From Paenibacillus polymyxa M1 (GTDB lineage: Bacteria; Bacillota; Bacilli; Paenibacillales; Paenibacillaceae), in assembly GCF_000237325.1 (NCBI RefSeq), contig NC_017542.1:3940501-4004500 (forward strand): DNA of 64,000 nucleotides, in the 5' to 3' direction. The translations under genes and the position numbers were made by a program. The notes under the pieces were generated by a model, which made no database searches, was not told the DNA's origin, and saw only the letters and a list, made by a program, of their open reading frames with translations. This document shows, piece by piece, positions 26,501 to 34,563 of the stretch (within the stretch, counting starts at the first letter, position 1; each line of letters opens with the position of its first letter).

Positions 26501-27541
26501 ATGCAGTTCCTCCAAATAAGCTTCTGCTCTCCTACCGAACAGGGAAGCCTTCATATCTGTAATCATTTTCTTAGCAGCCTCGCGTAGCGTCTTAACCCGT
26601 TCCTGCAATGCAGGCTCGGTTTGATCTTTTTTGACTGGCTTGAGCTTACCAAAGGACGCTGCCTGAAAATGATCATACAAGGATGCCCACGGCTGTGTCT
26701 CCAGCTCCTGCAGCAATTCCTTCACCATCGCCGCATCTTCTTGCAGCGTCATGGCATAGGGTGCAGGACCGCCAGCCTGTATAGCTGTTTCATGCGCCTG
26801 TTCCAGCAAACTCGCGGCTCCGCGCAACGAAAGTGCAGCATCCGCCAAAATACTGCGAACCCAGGGAGTCTCCCCCAACGCAGCTACATCCTGTACACGA
26901 AATGCTGCTGCCGTCTCCCGCAGCCAATGCTCCGGCCAAGGATGACTTTGCGAAAAATCATACAACCGCTGAACAAGCACATACATGGCATCATCGGTGC
27001 GTTCTCCACTAAACCAGTCGACCAGTCTGCGGAATGTGCTGCCTTCATCATGGGCCTCATATTTCTCCTCAAACAGTTCTTCTAATAGTTCTTGGCGCAG
27101 CAATTCTGTTTCATGCTCATTCATAATCCGAAAGCCGGGATCAAGAGGAATGGCCTGATAATGCCTGCGGATGACCTCCATACAAAAAGAGTGAAGTGTC
27201 GTAATTGAGGCGCGATTCAACAACGATAGCTGTCGGCGCACATGTTCACTTTCCGGTTCCTGTTCCAGCACACGTTCCAGGGCTTCGCGTATCCGTTGAC
27301 GCATTTCAGCGGCTGCAGCCTTCGTAAAGGTCGCCACTAGTAACCGATCCACACTGAAGCCGAGCCGGGGATCGACAATTTTGCGAATAATACGCTCTAC
27401 CAGCACTGCTGTTTTACCAGAACCCGCCGCTGCCGCGACCAGCATGTTGTTACCAGACTCCGAAATGGCACGCCACTGATCATCACTCCACATACTTCCT
27501 TCCGGCTTCGGCAAGCCTTTAGCGTTTGACGTGCCTATCAT
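23522..27541 (-). CDS. addA: ATP-dependent helicase/nuclease subunit A (AddA)
   Basis: UvrD-type 3'-5' helicase and RecB-family nuclease of the AddAB complex, which resects double-strand breaks until it meets Chi. 1339 aa, at the long end for the family. Walker A is AAAAGSGKT (about residues 36-44), motif II is LLDEYQDTN (about 415), motif V-VI is MTIHKSKGLEFPVVF, and the C-terminal nuclease domain has VLLDYKTDRV (near 1280). The ATG overlaps the addB stop (ATGA), with GGAGG upstream. Confidence 0.96.
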   Translation of the reverse strand: MIGTSNAKGLPKPEGSMWSDDQWRAISESGNNMLVAAAAGSGKTAVLVERIIRKIVDPRLGFSVDRLLVATFTKAAAAEMRQRIREALERVLEQEPESEHVRRQLSLLNRASITTLHSFCMEVIRRHYQAIPLDPGFRIMNEHETELLRQELLEELFEEKYEAHDEGSTFRRLVDWFSGERTDDAMYVLVQRLYDFSQSHPWPEHWLRETAAAFRVQDVAALGETPWVRSILADAALSLRGAASLLEQAHETAIQAGGPAPYAMTLQEDAAMVKELLQELETQPWASLYDHFQAASFGKLKPVKKDQTEPALQERVKTLREAAKKMITDMKASLFGRRAEAYLEELHATAPLMDELVETVIAFGERFQQHKQSKGLVDFGDLEHYCLKILRHPDSTPYKLLPSDAALEYKAQFDEVLLDEYQDTNTVQEDIVRLVSREEPGNRFMVGDVKQSIYRFRLAEPGLFLNKYQRYGMQEQEDGFLIDLARNFRSREEVVDAVNLVFRQIMSVDVAEIEYDERAWLVHGASYPEKTEQEAASAYAPELLLVDKGGRGLSETLELPEMGDESALQESELAELAELETAQLEARAIAQRIKELTGDTGQPLLIYDRGLKAMRPAVYGDIVILLRSASVWAPLIVEELRLEGIPASGEQTTGFFKATEVEVMLSLLHIIDNPQQDIPLASVLRSPIVGLTEDELAQIRLEKPDGLFYDALLAAAETEQVDQSVKGTSADVLEMDLFTEDSLSPPHSVHRDDGNTLSARLRSFLRNLDAWRQEARQGSLSALIWNVLEETGYLDWVGGLPGGSQRQSNLRALYDRARQYETSTSNRGLFRFLTFISRLRERGGDLGSISGGTEPDQAVRIMTIHKSKGLEFPVVFIAGTAKMFNQQDLNAPFLMHKELGFGPKYVEEQNRVSYPTLPNLAIRRRSQLELLAEEMRVLYVALTRPREKLIMTGTVKDLASRAAGWARAKEHTETVLPDYILAAGRSYLDWVGPALIRHPSATSLRKAAGDQEGDYHRLEHMPGADWLFKIVASETLSGSRVNSDREEEVSAEERQKKTEALRNVELIELDEESETDIAAALSWTYPYERAGKTAANTSVTEMKRWLEMQEIGSDDWLNLSSISQQADLPEDCENSDTGGSQLHLRRPKFMGNQRLTPTERGTVYHTLMLHLPLDGVMSAEIIEETKARLLNQRILLDVHAEALDTDKILRFFSSELGSRMLRSSRIQRELPFTYTMRATDYWNHSLPVMLPEQKTVTEGGQDDKVLMNGIIDCLFETPEGLVLLDYKTDRVSEYRTLSHLTDQYRFQLELYARVIEEITGNKVAEKWLYFIEAEESVRL

Positions 27542-30500
27542 TGCTTCATTCCTCCTTTCCCTTCCTGTGTATGACCGAGCAGATCCCAGACCTGATCCTT
27601 ACCCGGTTTCCCCCATTGGTTGTAATCACTGCCTTCCAGACTGTCATCAAATTGACAAACAGGCTTAAAAGAACAGAAGGTACATGCCGTTTCTTGCTGG
27701 ATGCGATAAGGTTCAATGGCAACATCGCCCTCTGTCATCCGTGTACCAATCGTCCGAATGTTATTGCGCACCGACGCTAACAGGCTATCCCACTGTTCAG
27801 GCGAAGCAACGGAAGCACTGCTATAAAAACTGCCGTCTGCTTTCACCGCAACAGGTAAAATAGAGGAATATCCCTTGTCCAATGCTGTATCCATTTGCCC
27901 AACTACATCCCGATCCGCAAGCAACAATCCCTTCATCTTAAAGCGTTTCAAAAGCTCCTGACGAGCCTGTTCTGCGCTAAGGCCATTAGGTGATTGCAGC
28001 ATCGGATTGTGGACGTGAAAATACAGTGTACCCGCCGGATAAGCAGTCTCGCCCAACCATTCCTCCGCCGCATTCAACAGCACATCCAGGTACGTGAGCA
28101 TTTGCAGGGACAAGCCGTAATACACCTCATGTAGCTTAAGATCCTTTTGGCTGGACTTGTAATCAATGACACGCAGAAGTAATCCTTTTTCTCCTTCTGC
28201 CACATCCACACGGTCAATCCGTCCGACAATTTCCATCACAACGCCGTTATCTAGTCGGAAGCTTAACGGAGGAAGCAGCTGACCTGGTCCAAAGTCCAAC
28301 TCCAGCCCAATCGGCTCAAAGCTACCTCTCCGTGCATGTTCACCCAAAATTAGCGAAGCACGGCTCACGATGTCTTTTAACTTGCGCAAAATATAGCCAT
28401 ACCGCTTGGAGCTCATTAAAATCTCGCCTTGCAGACGAGGTGCCAAACGCTCCACCGTACTTTCCGCCTCTTGGCGACATTCCTCGGTGCTGAGACTTCC
28501 CCAGCTGACATTGCGTTCACGCAGATTGATCGCCATCTCACCAAGCGCTGCGTGGAATAATTGTCCGATATCCGGAGCCTTCAGACGATACATTTGACGT
28601 TCCTTCAAACGAAGACCGTGAGAGGCAAAGTGAGAAAATGGACATGCGACAAAACGTTCCATACGAGATACGCTGGTGCGCAGCTTGCTGCCATATAGAC
28701 GGCGACTCGTTTCCTTCTGCATTTCGGCATGATTTTCGTAAAAAAGTGAGGTCAACAGCTGACGCAGCTTGTCCTTCTCACGCCCCTGCTGGCTGGCATA
28801 CCAGTTATACACCTCCCACCAGGGAGATAAAATATCACCGCCACGCCGCCAATGCCGTAATTGCGCAATGAGCTGCGGCAAAGCCTCGGACGGATGGGAA
28901 GCATACTCCCATTGCGTCGTCCAAGCGTCTCCAGGCAAAGGGTATCCGGCCAGTGGACGTTCATCCAGACCAGGAAGCAGTTGCCGCACATGTCGCACTA
29001 ACTCTGACGGCAGCAATGGCTTGCCTTCTTCATCAGTCACCGCATAGCTCATCCATAGGCTTTTACCGGCTGAGGTAAGGGCCGTATAAGCGAGAAAGCG
29101 TTCGTCCAACAGACGTCTTGTCATATCTGGTGCCAGGTCTACGCCTTGTTCGTTCAATGCCGTACGTTCCTGCTCATTCAGCACACCATCCTCATGGAAC
29201 ACAGCCGGCATTACTCCTTCGTTCATCCCTAGCACAAAGGCATGTTGAATACCCGATACACGTGTACGGTCCGTATTTCCGACCAGTACCTGATCCAGAG
29301 CCGGTGGAACAAGCCCCATACGGAACTCAGCCAATCCCGTTTCCAGCACACCCGCAAACAAAGCAGTATCCAGTCTCTCATCACCCATCATTTCGACGAT
29401 TTGATCCAGCAATTCAAGCACCGCATCCCATACCTGGCGGTGCTCCTTCGCCTGCTCAGGATTTCCTGATTCCTCTGCCTGATGAATGAAGGCGTCCAGC
29501 TTGTGACCAATTTCTGCATCCTCCAGCAACAGATACACGGCTTCACACTTCTCAAGCGCCGTTCGTGCCTTACCCATACGCTTCTCAAAAGCATGTAAAG
29601 GCGTCACAATCACATCTCGGCACAACTCCATCAAATCCAGCGTTTCATCCCGTTGACGGTTCCGTTCCTGTTCCTCCAGCTCCAGTGACAAGCTGGGTAC
29701 AGCCTGCCATGGTCGGCCATCTGTCCAACGGCTGCCTTGTATTCCACAGGCCAGCACATAGTTTTCCAGACGGTCCATCTGCTCGCGGCTCACTCGACCG
29801 TCCAGCGGCAATAGAAGGTCTGTTTTGACCGCACGAAATACATCCTCATATCGCCAGCGTCGCTGCACGATATCCAGTGAAGCCCGAATCAATTCCACTA
29901 AGGGATGATGAAGTATACTTCTCCGCTGATCCAAAAATACCGGGACCTGATATTGCTTGAATATCGGTTCCACCCATGGCTCATAGTCTTCAATATGACG
30001 CACAAACAAGGCCATCTCCCGATAACGCGCGCCCTCTTCACGGGCCAAGCGGCGCATTTCGCGTACGGCTCCTTCCAGCTCGGCACGGCGATTTGCTGCA
30101 GCATACAGCTTTATACCCTCCGGTTGTGTATCTGCCCATTGCTCTCGTAGCTGCTGTAGCCGCATCCGCTGTTCCTGATTCCACAGCCCTGTACGATGTT
30201 CGAAATTAGCCTCCAAATACGCCAACGCTGGACGCTCCTTAAATCTCGGCATCGGATCAGGACGTAATAACTGTGTCTGCGTTTCAATCATCAGCTCGTC
30301 TGCCATTCCTTTAAGCTTGACGTAGGTAGCCGCCGAAGGATGAAACAAATCCAGCTCATGCGGAAGCTGGCCACTTTCGTAGCTGCGGTTACAGGTCAAC
30401 GCCACCGTCAGCGAGGAGGCGTGCAGCATAAGTTGCTCCACCACCTTATATTCATGCGGTGTAAACCTTCGGTAGCCATCCATCCAAATGTCTGCTCCGC

Positions 30501-31104
30501 GTATAAGTGAAGACTGTGCAATCTGTTCTGTTAGCATGCGAAGCGTATCTTCACCATCGATATATTTAAGCGTCAGCTCCCGTTCAAAATCCTCATAGAT
30601 TAGGCCGATATCCTTCAGCTTGCCTCTTAATATCGGGGCGGACTCCCCCGCAGCATGCATTCTCTCCAGTTGTTCCGGTACAGACCGAGCATCATTTCCG
30701 TACTGCTTTAACTCTGTAAACAACGTATTCAACCGATCCACAAAACCGAGTTGGTCTCCCGAATCCTTAAACAAACTCAGTTCATCCTTGCGACGACGAA
30801 TAATTTTATATAAAAGCATCTTCTTGCCTTCTTCTGTTACAGGCACCAGGGCTGAACCCCCTGTTTCCTGCATGACTAAATAGGCAAGACGATGGAATCC
30901 CATCACCTGGGCGCGAACCGACCCCTGAATACCGTTTCCGGCTTCTGTAAGCAACGCATGCTCTGAAGCAAATGACGATTGCTCGGGCACAAGTAACAGC
31001 ATAGGTTTACCTAGCGGCTCCTCGCGTAACATAGACGTCATTTCATTGCGGATTAACGTGCTTTTACCACTACCAGAGCGGCCAATCAATAAGCGGACCG
31101 ACAT
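27538..31104 (-). CDS. addB: ATP-dependent helicase/deoxyribonuclease subunit B (AddB)
   Basis: Partner of AddA, with an inactive helicase fold, Chi recognition and a second nuclease. 1188 aa. The N-terminal Walker A is GRSGSGKS (residues 8-15). The C-terminal nuclease motif VIDYKSS and the Fe-S cluster cysteines are seen: one in FVACPFSHF (about residue 820) and the cluster CTFCSFKPVC (about 1140). The ribosome-binding site GGAAAGGAGG is strong. It is the first gene of the addB-addA-sbcD-sbcC run. Confidence 0.96.
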   Translation of the reverse strand: MSVRLLIGRSGSGKSTLIRNEMTSMLREEPLGKPMLLLVPEQSSFASEHALLTEAGNGIQGSVRAQVMGFHRLAYLVMQETGGSALVPVTEEGKKMLLYKIIRRRKDELSLFKDSGDQLGFVDRLNTLFTELKQYGNDARSVPEQLERMHAAGESAPILRGKLKDIGLIYEDFERELTLKYIDGEDTLRMLTEQIAQSSLIRGADIWMDGYRRFTPHEYKVVEQLMLHASSLTVALTCNRSYESGQLPHELDLFHPSAATYVKLKGMADELMIETQTQLLRPDPMPRFKERPALAYLEANFEHRTGLWNQEQRMRLQQLREQWADTQPEGIKLYAAANRRAELEGAVREMRRLAREEGARYREMALFVRHIEDYEPWVEPIFKQYQVPVFLDQRRSILHHPLVELIRASLDIVQRRWRYEDVFRAVKTDLLLPLDGRVSREQMDRLENYVLACGIQGSRWTDGRPWQAVPSLSLELEEQERNRQRDETLDLMELCRDVIVTPLHAFEKRMGKARTALEKCEAVYLLLEDAEIGHKLDAFIHQAEESGNPEQAKEHRQVWDAVLELLDQIVEMMGDERLDTALFAGVLETGLAEFRMGLVPPALDQVLVGNTDRTRVSGIQHAFVLGMNEGVMPAVFHEDGVLNEQERTALNEQGVDLAPDMTRRLLDERFLAYTALTSAGKSLWMSYAVTDEEGKPLLPSELVRHVRQLLPGLDERPLAGYPLPGDAWTTQWEYASHPSEALPQLIAQLRHWRRGGDILSPWWEVYNWYASQQGREKDKLRQLLTSLFYENHAEMQKETSRRLYGSKLRTSVSRMERFVACPFSHFASHGLRLKERQMYRLKAPDIGQLFHAALGEMAINLRERNVSWGSLSTEECRQEAESTVERLAPRLQGEILMSSKRYGYILRKLKDIVSRASLILGEHARRGSFEPIGLELDFGPGQLLPPLSFRLDNGVVMEIVGRIDRVDVAEGEKGLLLRVIDYKSSQKDLKLHEVYYGLSLQMLTYLDVLLNAAEEWLGETAYPAGTLYFHVHNPMLQSPNGLSAEQARQELLKRFKMKGLLLADRDVVGQMDTALDKGYSSILPVAVKADGSFYSSASVASPEQWDSLLASVRNNIRTIGTRMTEGDVAIEPYRIQQETACTFCSFKPVCQFDDSLEGSDYNQWGKPGKDQVWDLLGHTQEGKGGMKQ

Positions 31105-31210
31105 GATGCGGCCTCCTTTCCAACCAAAAACATTCTATTAAACAGTATAGCATATCAGACAAAGGAGAAAAGAACGTACGTTTGCCATGTTGTAGCAATT
31201 GAGCCCTTCT

Positions 31211-31264
31211 CAAAAACAAACAGTCCCGCAGGATGGCTTGGTGCAAGCCTTCTCTACAGGACTG
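31211..31264 (-). terminator. intrinsic terminator of the RlmI-like gene
   Basis: Minus-strand stem CAGTCC / GGACTG with an inner stem AAGGCTTG / CAAGCC, followed by TGTTTGTTTTTG. It lies about 80 nt downstream of the methyltransferase stop, in the gap before addB. No other feature was seen in this gap except the unresolved addB promoter. Confidence 0.7.
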
Positions 31265-31344
31265 ATTTATACTAAAAATGAGTTTGTTTCACCTAGTTAT
31301 CTTTATCGCCTAAAAATAGATTACCTTTAACAAGGGTATAAAGT

Positions 31345-32724
31345 CTACAGCCGTGTCCGGCTGCGCACTTCAAAGATGGCAAATTTCAAATAATGACCTT
31401 CCTCCACACCTAAAATTTGAGGATGGTCCTTCCCTGCCGCTCTCCAATCTACCAGTCGGAGGGTTTTACCGGCATCTGTCGCCGCTTCCTTAATCGTGTC
31501 CAAAAACAGCTCTGGCCGCATATGGAACGAACAACTCGCCGTTACCAAATAACCGCCCTCATTGACAAGCTTCATCCCATGAAGGTTGATATCTTTATAT
31601 CCACGTGTAGCTCCTTTGACAGCACTCTTCGTTTTGGCAAAAGCTGGCGGATCCAGAATAACTACGTCAAAGGTGCGTCCGCCACCCGCAGTCAGCGGCT
31701 TGGATGTATCTCCTTTGCCCCCCGCTCGCGCGGTGCGTTCCTCTACACCTTTCACCTGATTACGTAAATATTGAAAAGCATCGTCGACGACAAACTCGAC
31801 GCGATCCTCAAAACCGTTCAGCTTCACGTTATCCCGAGCACTTTCAATCGCATGTTCAGAAATATCCAGACAAGTTACTTTTTTCGCACCATGTTTACAC
31901 GCATTGAGCGTAAAGCTACCTGTATGTGAAAAACATTCCAATACAGTTGCGCCGTCCCAGAATGGGAATTCAACCACCTTACCACTTTTATTCACAGGCT
32001 TCATGACCGTTGTGGCGTCATCGCCTGGGGTTGCAGCTACTTCTTGTAACGTAATTCCGCTACGCGCTCCCCAACCTGTCATCAACGGCGCGATAGCCGC
32101 GCGATTTTCACGCTGGTCAAAGAAATAGCCAGTCTTTTGGCCCTCTTCGATATCGACCTTGATTTGTAAGCCATTTTCCGTCACCACCACATGGCGCGGG
32201 CAATCGCCGTACAAAGGACCTTTCGTCTGTTCCAACCCTTCCAGCTCGCGGATGGATACATCACTACGCTCATATATACCAACTGGCCCCATGACTTCAA
32301 CAAGCGCATCTCTGATTTCTTCCCTGCGCCGATCCATGCCAAGCGTTAACAGCTGAACGACCAATACATCACCAAAACGGTCTACAATCAGCCCAGGCAA
32401 AAAATCAGCCTCGCCGTACACCAAGCGATAAGCGTTCCCCCCAGTCACAAAGCGTTCGCGATGCTCCAAACAATTACGGAAACGTTGGGCAAAGAAGCTT
32501 TGGTCCATCACTTCCAGCGGCTCATAGGACATCACACGCACTGTAATTTGCGAAGCAGGATTATAGTAACCTGTCGCCAAATAACGACCTTGATGGTTAA
32601 GGATGTTGACCAAATCACCTGCTTCTGGATCACCCTCAATCTTGGCTATTTCATTTTTAAACACCCAAGGGTGTGCTTGCTCCAGCCTTTTTTTGCGGCT
32701 ACGTTCTAATATTACTGAAGGCAA
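31345..32724 (-). CDS. class I SAM-dependent rRNA methyltransferase, RlmI/RlmK-like
   Basis: 459 aa. The N-terminal PUA-like RNA-binding domain (SRKKRLEQAHPWVFKNEI) is followed by a Rossmann SAM-binding domain with VLECFSHTGSFTLNACKHGA and the catalytic-type DVVILDPPAFAK motif. Relatives methylate 23S rRNA cytosines. It is longer than a typical ~395-aa member because of two insertions, around residues 217-260 and 325-350. The start is TTG at 32724, with AGGAG 9 nt upstream. It is a single-gene unit. Confidence 0.9.
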   Translation of the reverse strand: MPSVILERSRKKRLEQAHPWVFKNEIAKIEGDPEAGDLVNILNHQGRYLATGYYNPASQITVRVMSYEPLEVMDQSFFAQRFRNCLEHRERFVTGGNAYRLVYGEADFLPGLIVDRFGDVLVVQLLTLGMDRRREEIRDALVEVMGPVGIYERSDVSIRELEGLEQTKGPLYGDCPRHVVVTENGLQIKVDIEEGQKTGYFFDQRENRAAIAPLMTGWGARSGITLQEVAATPGDDATTVMKPVNKSGKVVEFPFWDGATVLECFSHTGSFTLNACKHGAKKVTCLDISEHAIESARDNVKLNGFEDRVEFVVDDAFQYLRNQVKGVEERTARAGGKGDTSKPLTAGGGRTFDVVILDPPAFAKTKSAVKGATRGYKDINLHGMKLVNEGGYLVTASCSFHMRPELFLDTIKEAATDAGKTLRLVDWRAAGKDHPQILGVEEGHYLKFAIFEVRSRTRL

Positions 32725-32761
32725 AATCCTTCACTCCTATTCTTGAATTACTTAAAGTCCT

Positions 32762-32888
32762 TAAAAGTGTGGTGTTCGATGGGACGCAGCTCTGCGGTTC
32801 ATTTGTTCGTACGATCGCTGGCGCTTCTCCAGATTCAAATGAACCGCTTCGCTACTGCCCGCCTGTATATCGATGTCACGCTTTTAGA
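32762..32888. repeat. palindrome, copy C of dispersed structured element 1 (short form)
   Basis: Perfect 12-bp inverted repeat GCGGTTCATTTG (32794-32805) / CAAATGAACCGC (32836-32847) around TTCGTACGATCGCTG and GCGCTTCTCCAGATT. These inner arms match copies A and B. The outer arms AAAAGTGTG (32763-32771) / CACGCTTTT (32877-32885) pair with one G-U. The central 15-bp stem present in A and B is missing. It lies in the gap between the divergent RlmI-like and Na/Pi genes. Confidence 0.75.
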
Positions 32889-33007
32889 GCTTGTGAAGAT
32901 ACTTCAAAATTATTGTTCCGTAAAAAACTGCTCACCCATGCTTGTCATGGCTGTCCTTGACAGATCATAGGCTGTTACATAAGTATTTTCACCTAGAAAA
33001 GGGGGCT

Positions 33008-34036
33008 ATGGCCGTGTTCATACATGTTATACTCCCACTGTGCGGTGGGCTGCTTATTTTTTTAGGTGGAATGAAGCTGATGGAAGCTGCCCTCCGGCAT
33101 TTGGCTGGCCCCTTCCTTACCCGCTGGCTGAACCGGGCTACGGTTTCCCCTTGGCGGGGAATGCTGTTCAGCTCAGGCATTACCGCCCTACTGCAAAGCA
33201 GCACCGCCGTAACGGTGCTGACGATCGGACTGGTCAACGCCGGGCTGTTGACCTACGGCCGCACGCTCGGCATCATTCTCGGCACCAATATTGGCACCTG
33301 CCTGACGACCGAGCTGATGGGGCTTCAGCTTGGCAAGCTGGCTGTTCCGTTGCTATGCGGTTCACTGCTCTGCTGGGGCACTGCCGTTCTGTGGGGAGAA
33401 ACGGTCGCTGGCCGCCAGTATGCAGCTGCCGGAGCTTCACCCAGCTCTAATGGGCTCAGCCGCCCACAGGCTGTACAATTTATCAGCCTCGTCTTTGCCG
33501 GATTTTCGCTGATTCTGGCAGGTATCCGTGTGATGCAAGCCGTCGGCCCCTGGATTGAACAGGCCGGACTATTCCGCTGGTTTCTTGATCATGCTGCAGC
33601 CAACATGTGGTGGGCCTTCGCTGCGGGTGCCTGCCTGACCGCACTGGTTCACAGCAGCGCAGCCGTCATTGGTATGGCGATTAGCCTGGCTGCTGCGGGT
33701 GCCTTACCAGTCGATGTAGGGATCGCCATCGTCATTGGCTCCAATGTAGGCACCTGCGTGACTGCCCTGATTGCCGCTGTTGGCGGCAGCGTGTCTGGAA
33801 AATTTGTGGCCTGGTCCCATGTGCTGTTGAACGTAGGCGGGGCATTGCTCTTTATGCCGTTGATCCCTGGACTGGATATGGTCGCCACCTGGATATCTAC
33901 CGAGCCCGGTGCCAAGGTAGCGCATGCCCAAACCCTGTTTAACGTCATCAGCTCTCTGCTTGCCTTGCCCCTCTGTTATTTACCTATATGGACACGTATA
34001 GAGGAGCGTATGTCCCTCCATAGAACTAAACGTTAA
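33008..34036 (+). CDS. Na/Pi-cotransporter family protein
   Basis: Membrane transporter of the NptA/PNaS family, 342 aa, with about nine helices. The two inverted repeats each carry the family signature: LLQSSTAVTVL (about residue 60) and LVHSSAAVIGM (about 222), with GTNIGTC and GSNVGTC following. It lacks the C-terminal PhoU-like domain of longer members. The start ATG at 33008 has AAAAGGGGG close upstream; the frame is open to 32942. It is one of only three plus-strand genes and is convergent with the Nudix gene, overlapping it by 11 nt at the 3' ends. Confidence 0.9.
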   Translation: MAVFIHVILPLCGGLLIFLGGMKLMEAALRHLAGPFLTRWLNRATVSPWRGMLFSSGITALLQSSTAVTVLTIGLVNAGLLTYGRTLGIILGTNIGTCLTTELMGLQLGKLAVPLLCGSLLCWGTAVLWGETVAGRQYAAAGASPSSNGLSRPQAVQFISLVFAGFSLILAGIRVMQAVGPWIEQAGLFRWFLDHAAANMWWAFAAGACLTALVHSSAAVIGMAISLAAAGALPVDVGIAIVIGSNVGTCVTALIAAVGGSVSGKFVAWSHVLLNVGGALLFMPLIPGLDMVATWISTEPGAKVAHAQTLFNVISSLLALPLCYLPIWTRIEERMSLHRTKR

Positions 34037-34460
34037 TTCCTAACATGGACAGCGCCTTGCTTAGAATGACATCATTGTTGTCATATCCACCCTGGCGCTG
34101 AAGACGCCAAGCTTCTTCGGGCGTATGCCATGCGACGCCTTTGATTTCTTCAATCTGTGCCTGTAAATTCCCATCCAGTGCCTCTACGAGATAATAATGA
34201 ACTTCCTTGTCCACTTCCCCATATTCAGGGTGCTGATACGTATAAGCAATCATATCCACATGCTGAATAATTCGTCCGTTCAGCCCTGTTTCCTCACGAA
34301 TTTCACGTAGAGCTGTTTGTTCGATTGTTTCACCTGGTTCCATTTTGCCTTTAGCCAAAGATATCTTGCCATATCGGTCAGTAATCAGCTGAATTTCAAG
34401 TTGCTCCTCCTGTTTGCGGAACACTACGCCACCTGCGGAAATTTCCTTTTTTGCTGCCAT
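34026..34460 (-). CDS. Nudix hydrolase
   Basis: Small soluble pyrophosphatase of the Nudix superfamily, 144 aa. The Nudix box is complete: GKMEPGETIEQTALREIREETG (residues 38-59), with the metal-binding REIREE. The N-terminal EISAGGVVFR is typical of bis(5'-nucleosyl)-tetraphosphatase-like or MutT-like members; the substrate cannot be told. AAAGGAG lies 8 nt before the ATG. Its stop overlaps the end of the convergent Na/Pi gene. Confidence 0.9.
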   Translation of the reverse strand: MAAKKEISAGGVVFRKQEEQLEIQLITDRYGKISLAKGKMEPGETIEQTALREIREETGLNGRIIQHVDMIAYTYQHPEYGEVDKEVHYYLVEALDGNLQAQIEEIKGVAWHTPEEAWRLQRQGGYDNNDVILSKALSMLGINV

Positions 34461-34482
34461 CCTGTAATCTCCTTTCCTTGCG

Positions 34483-34529
34483 CAACAAGGATTCCGTCCT
34501 CTCTGTAAGGAAAGGCGAAATCCTTGTTG
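34483..34529. repeat. 11-bp inverted repeat in front of the Nudix gene
   Basis: CAACAAGGATT (34483-34493) / AATCCTTGTTG (34519-34529) with a 25-nt loop, ending about 25 nt upstream of the Nudix start and next to its Shine-Dalgarno. It may be a leader hairpin. A small GCCTG-TT-CAGGC hairpin with TTTTTATTTT on the plus strand lies at 34542-34564. Confidence 0.5.
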
Positions 34530-34563
34530 GCCATCGCTATTGCCTGTTCAGGCTCTTTTTATT

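Noticed and set aside
32743..32970. Small plus-strand frames upstream of the Na/Pi gene
   Set aside because: They cover repeat copy C and have no ribosome-binding site.
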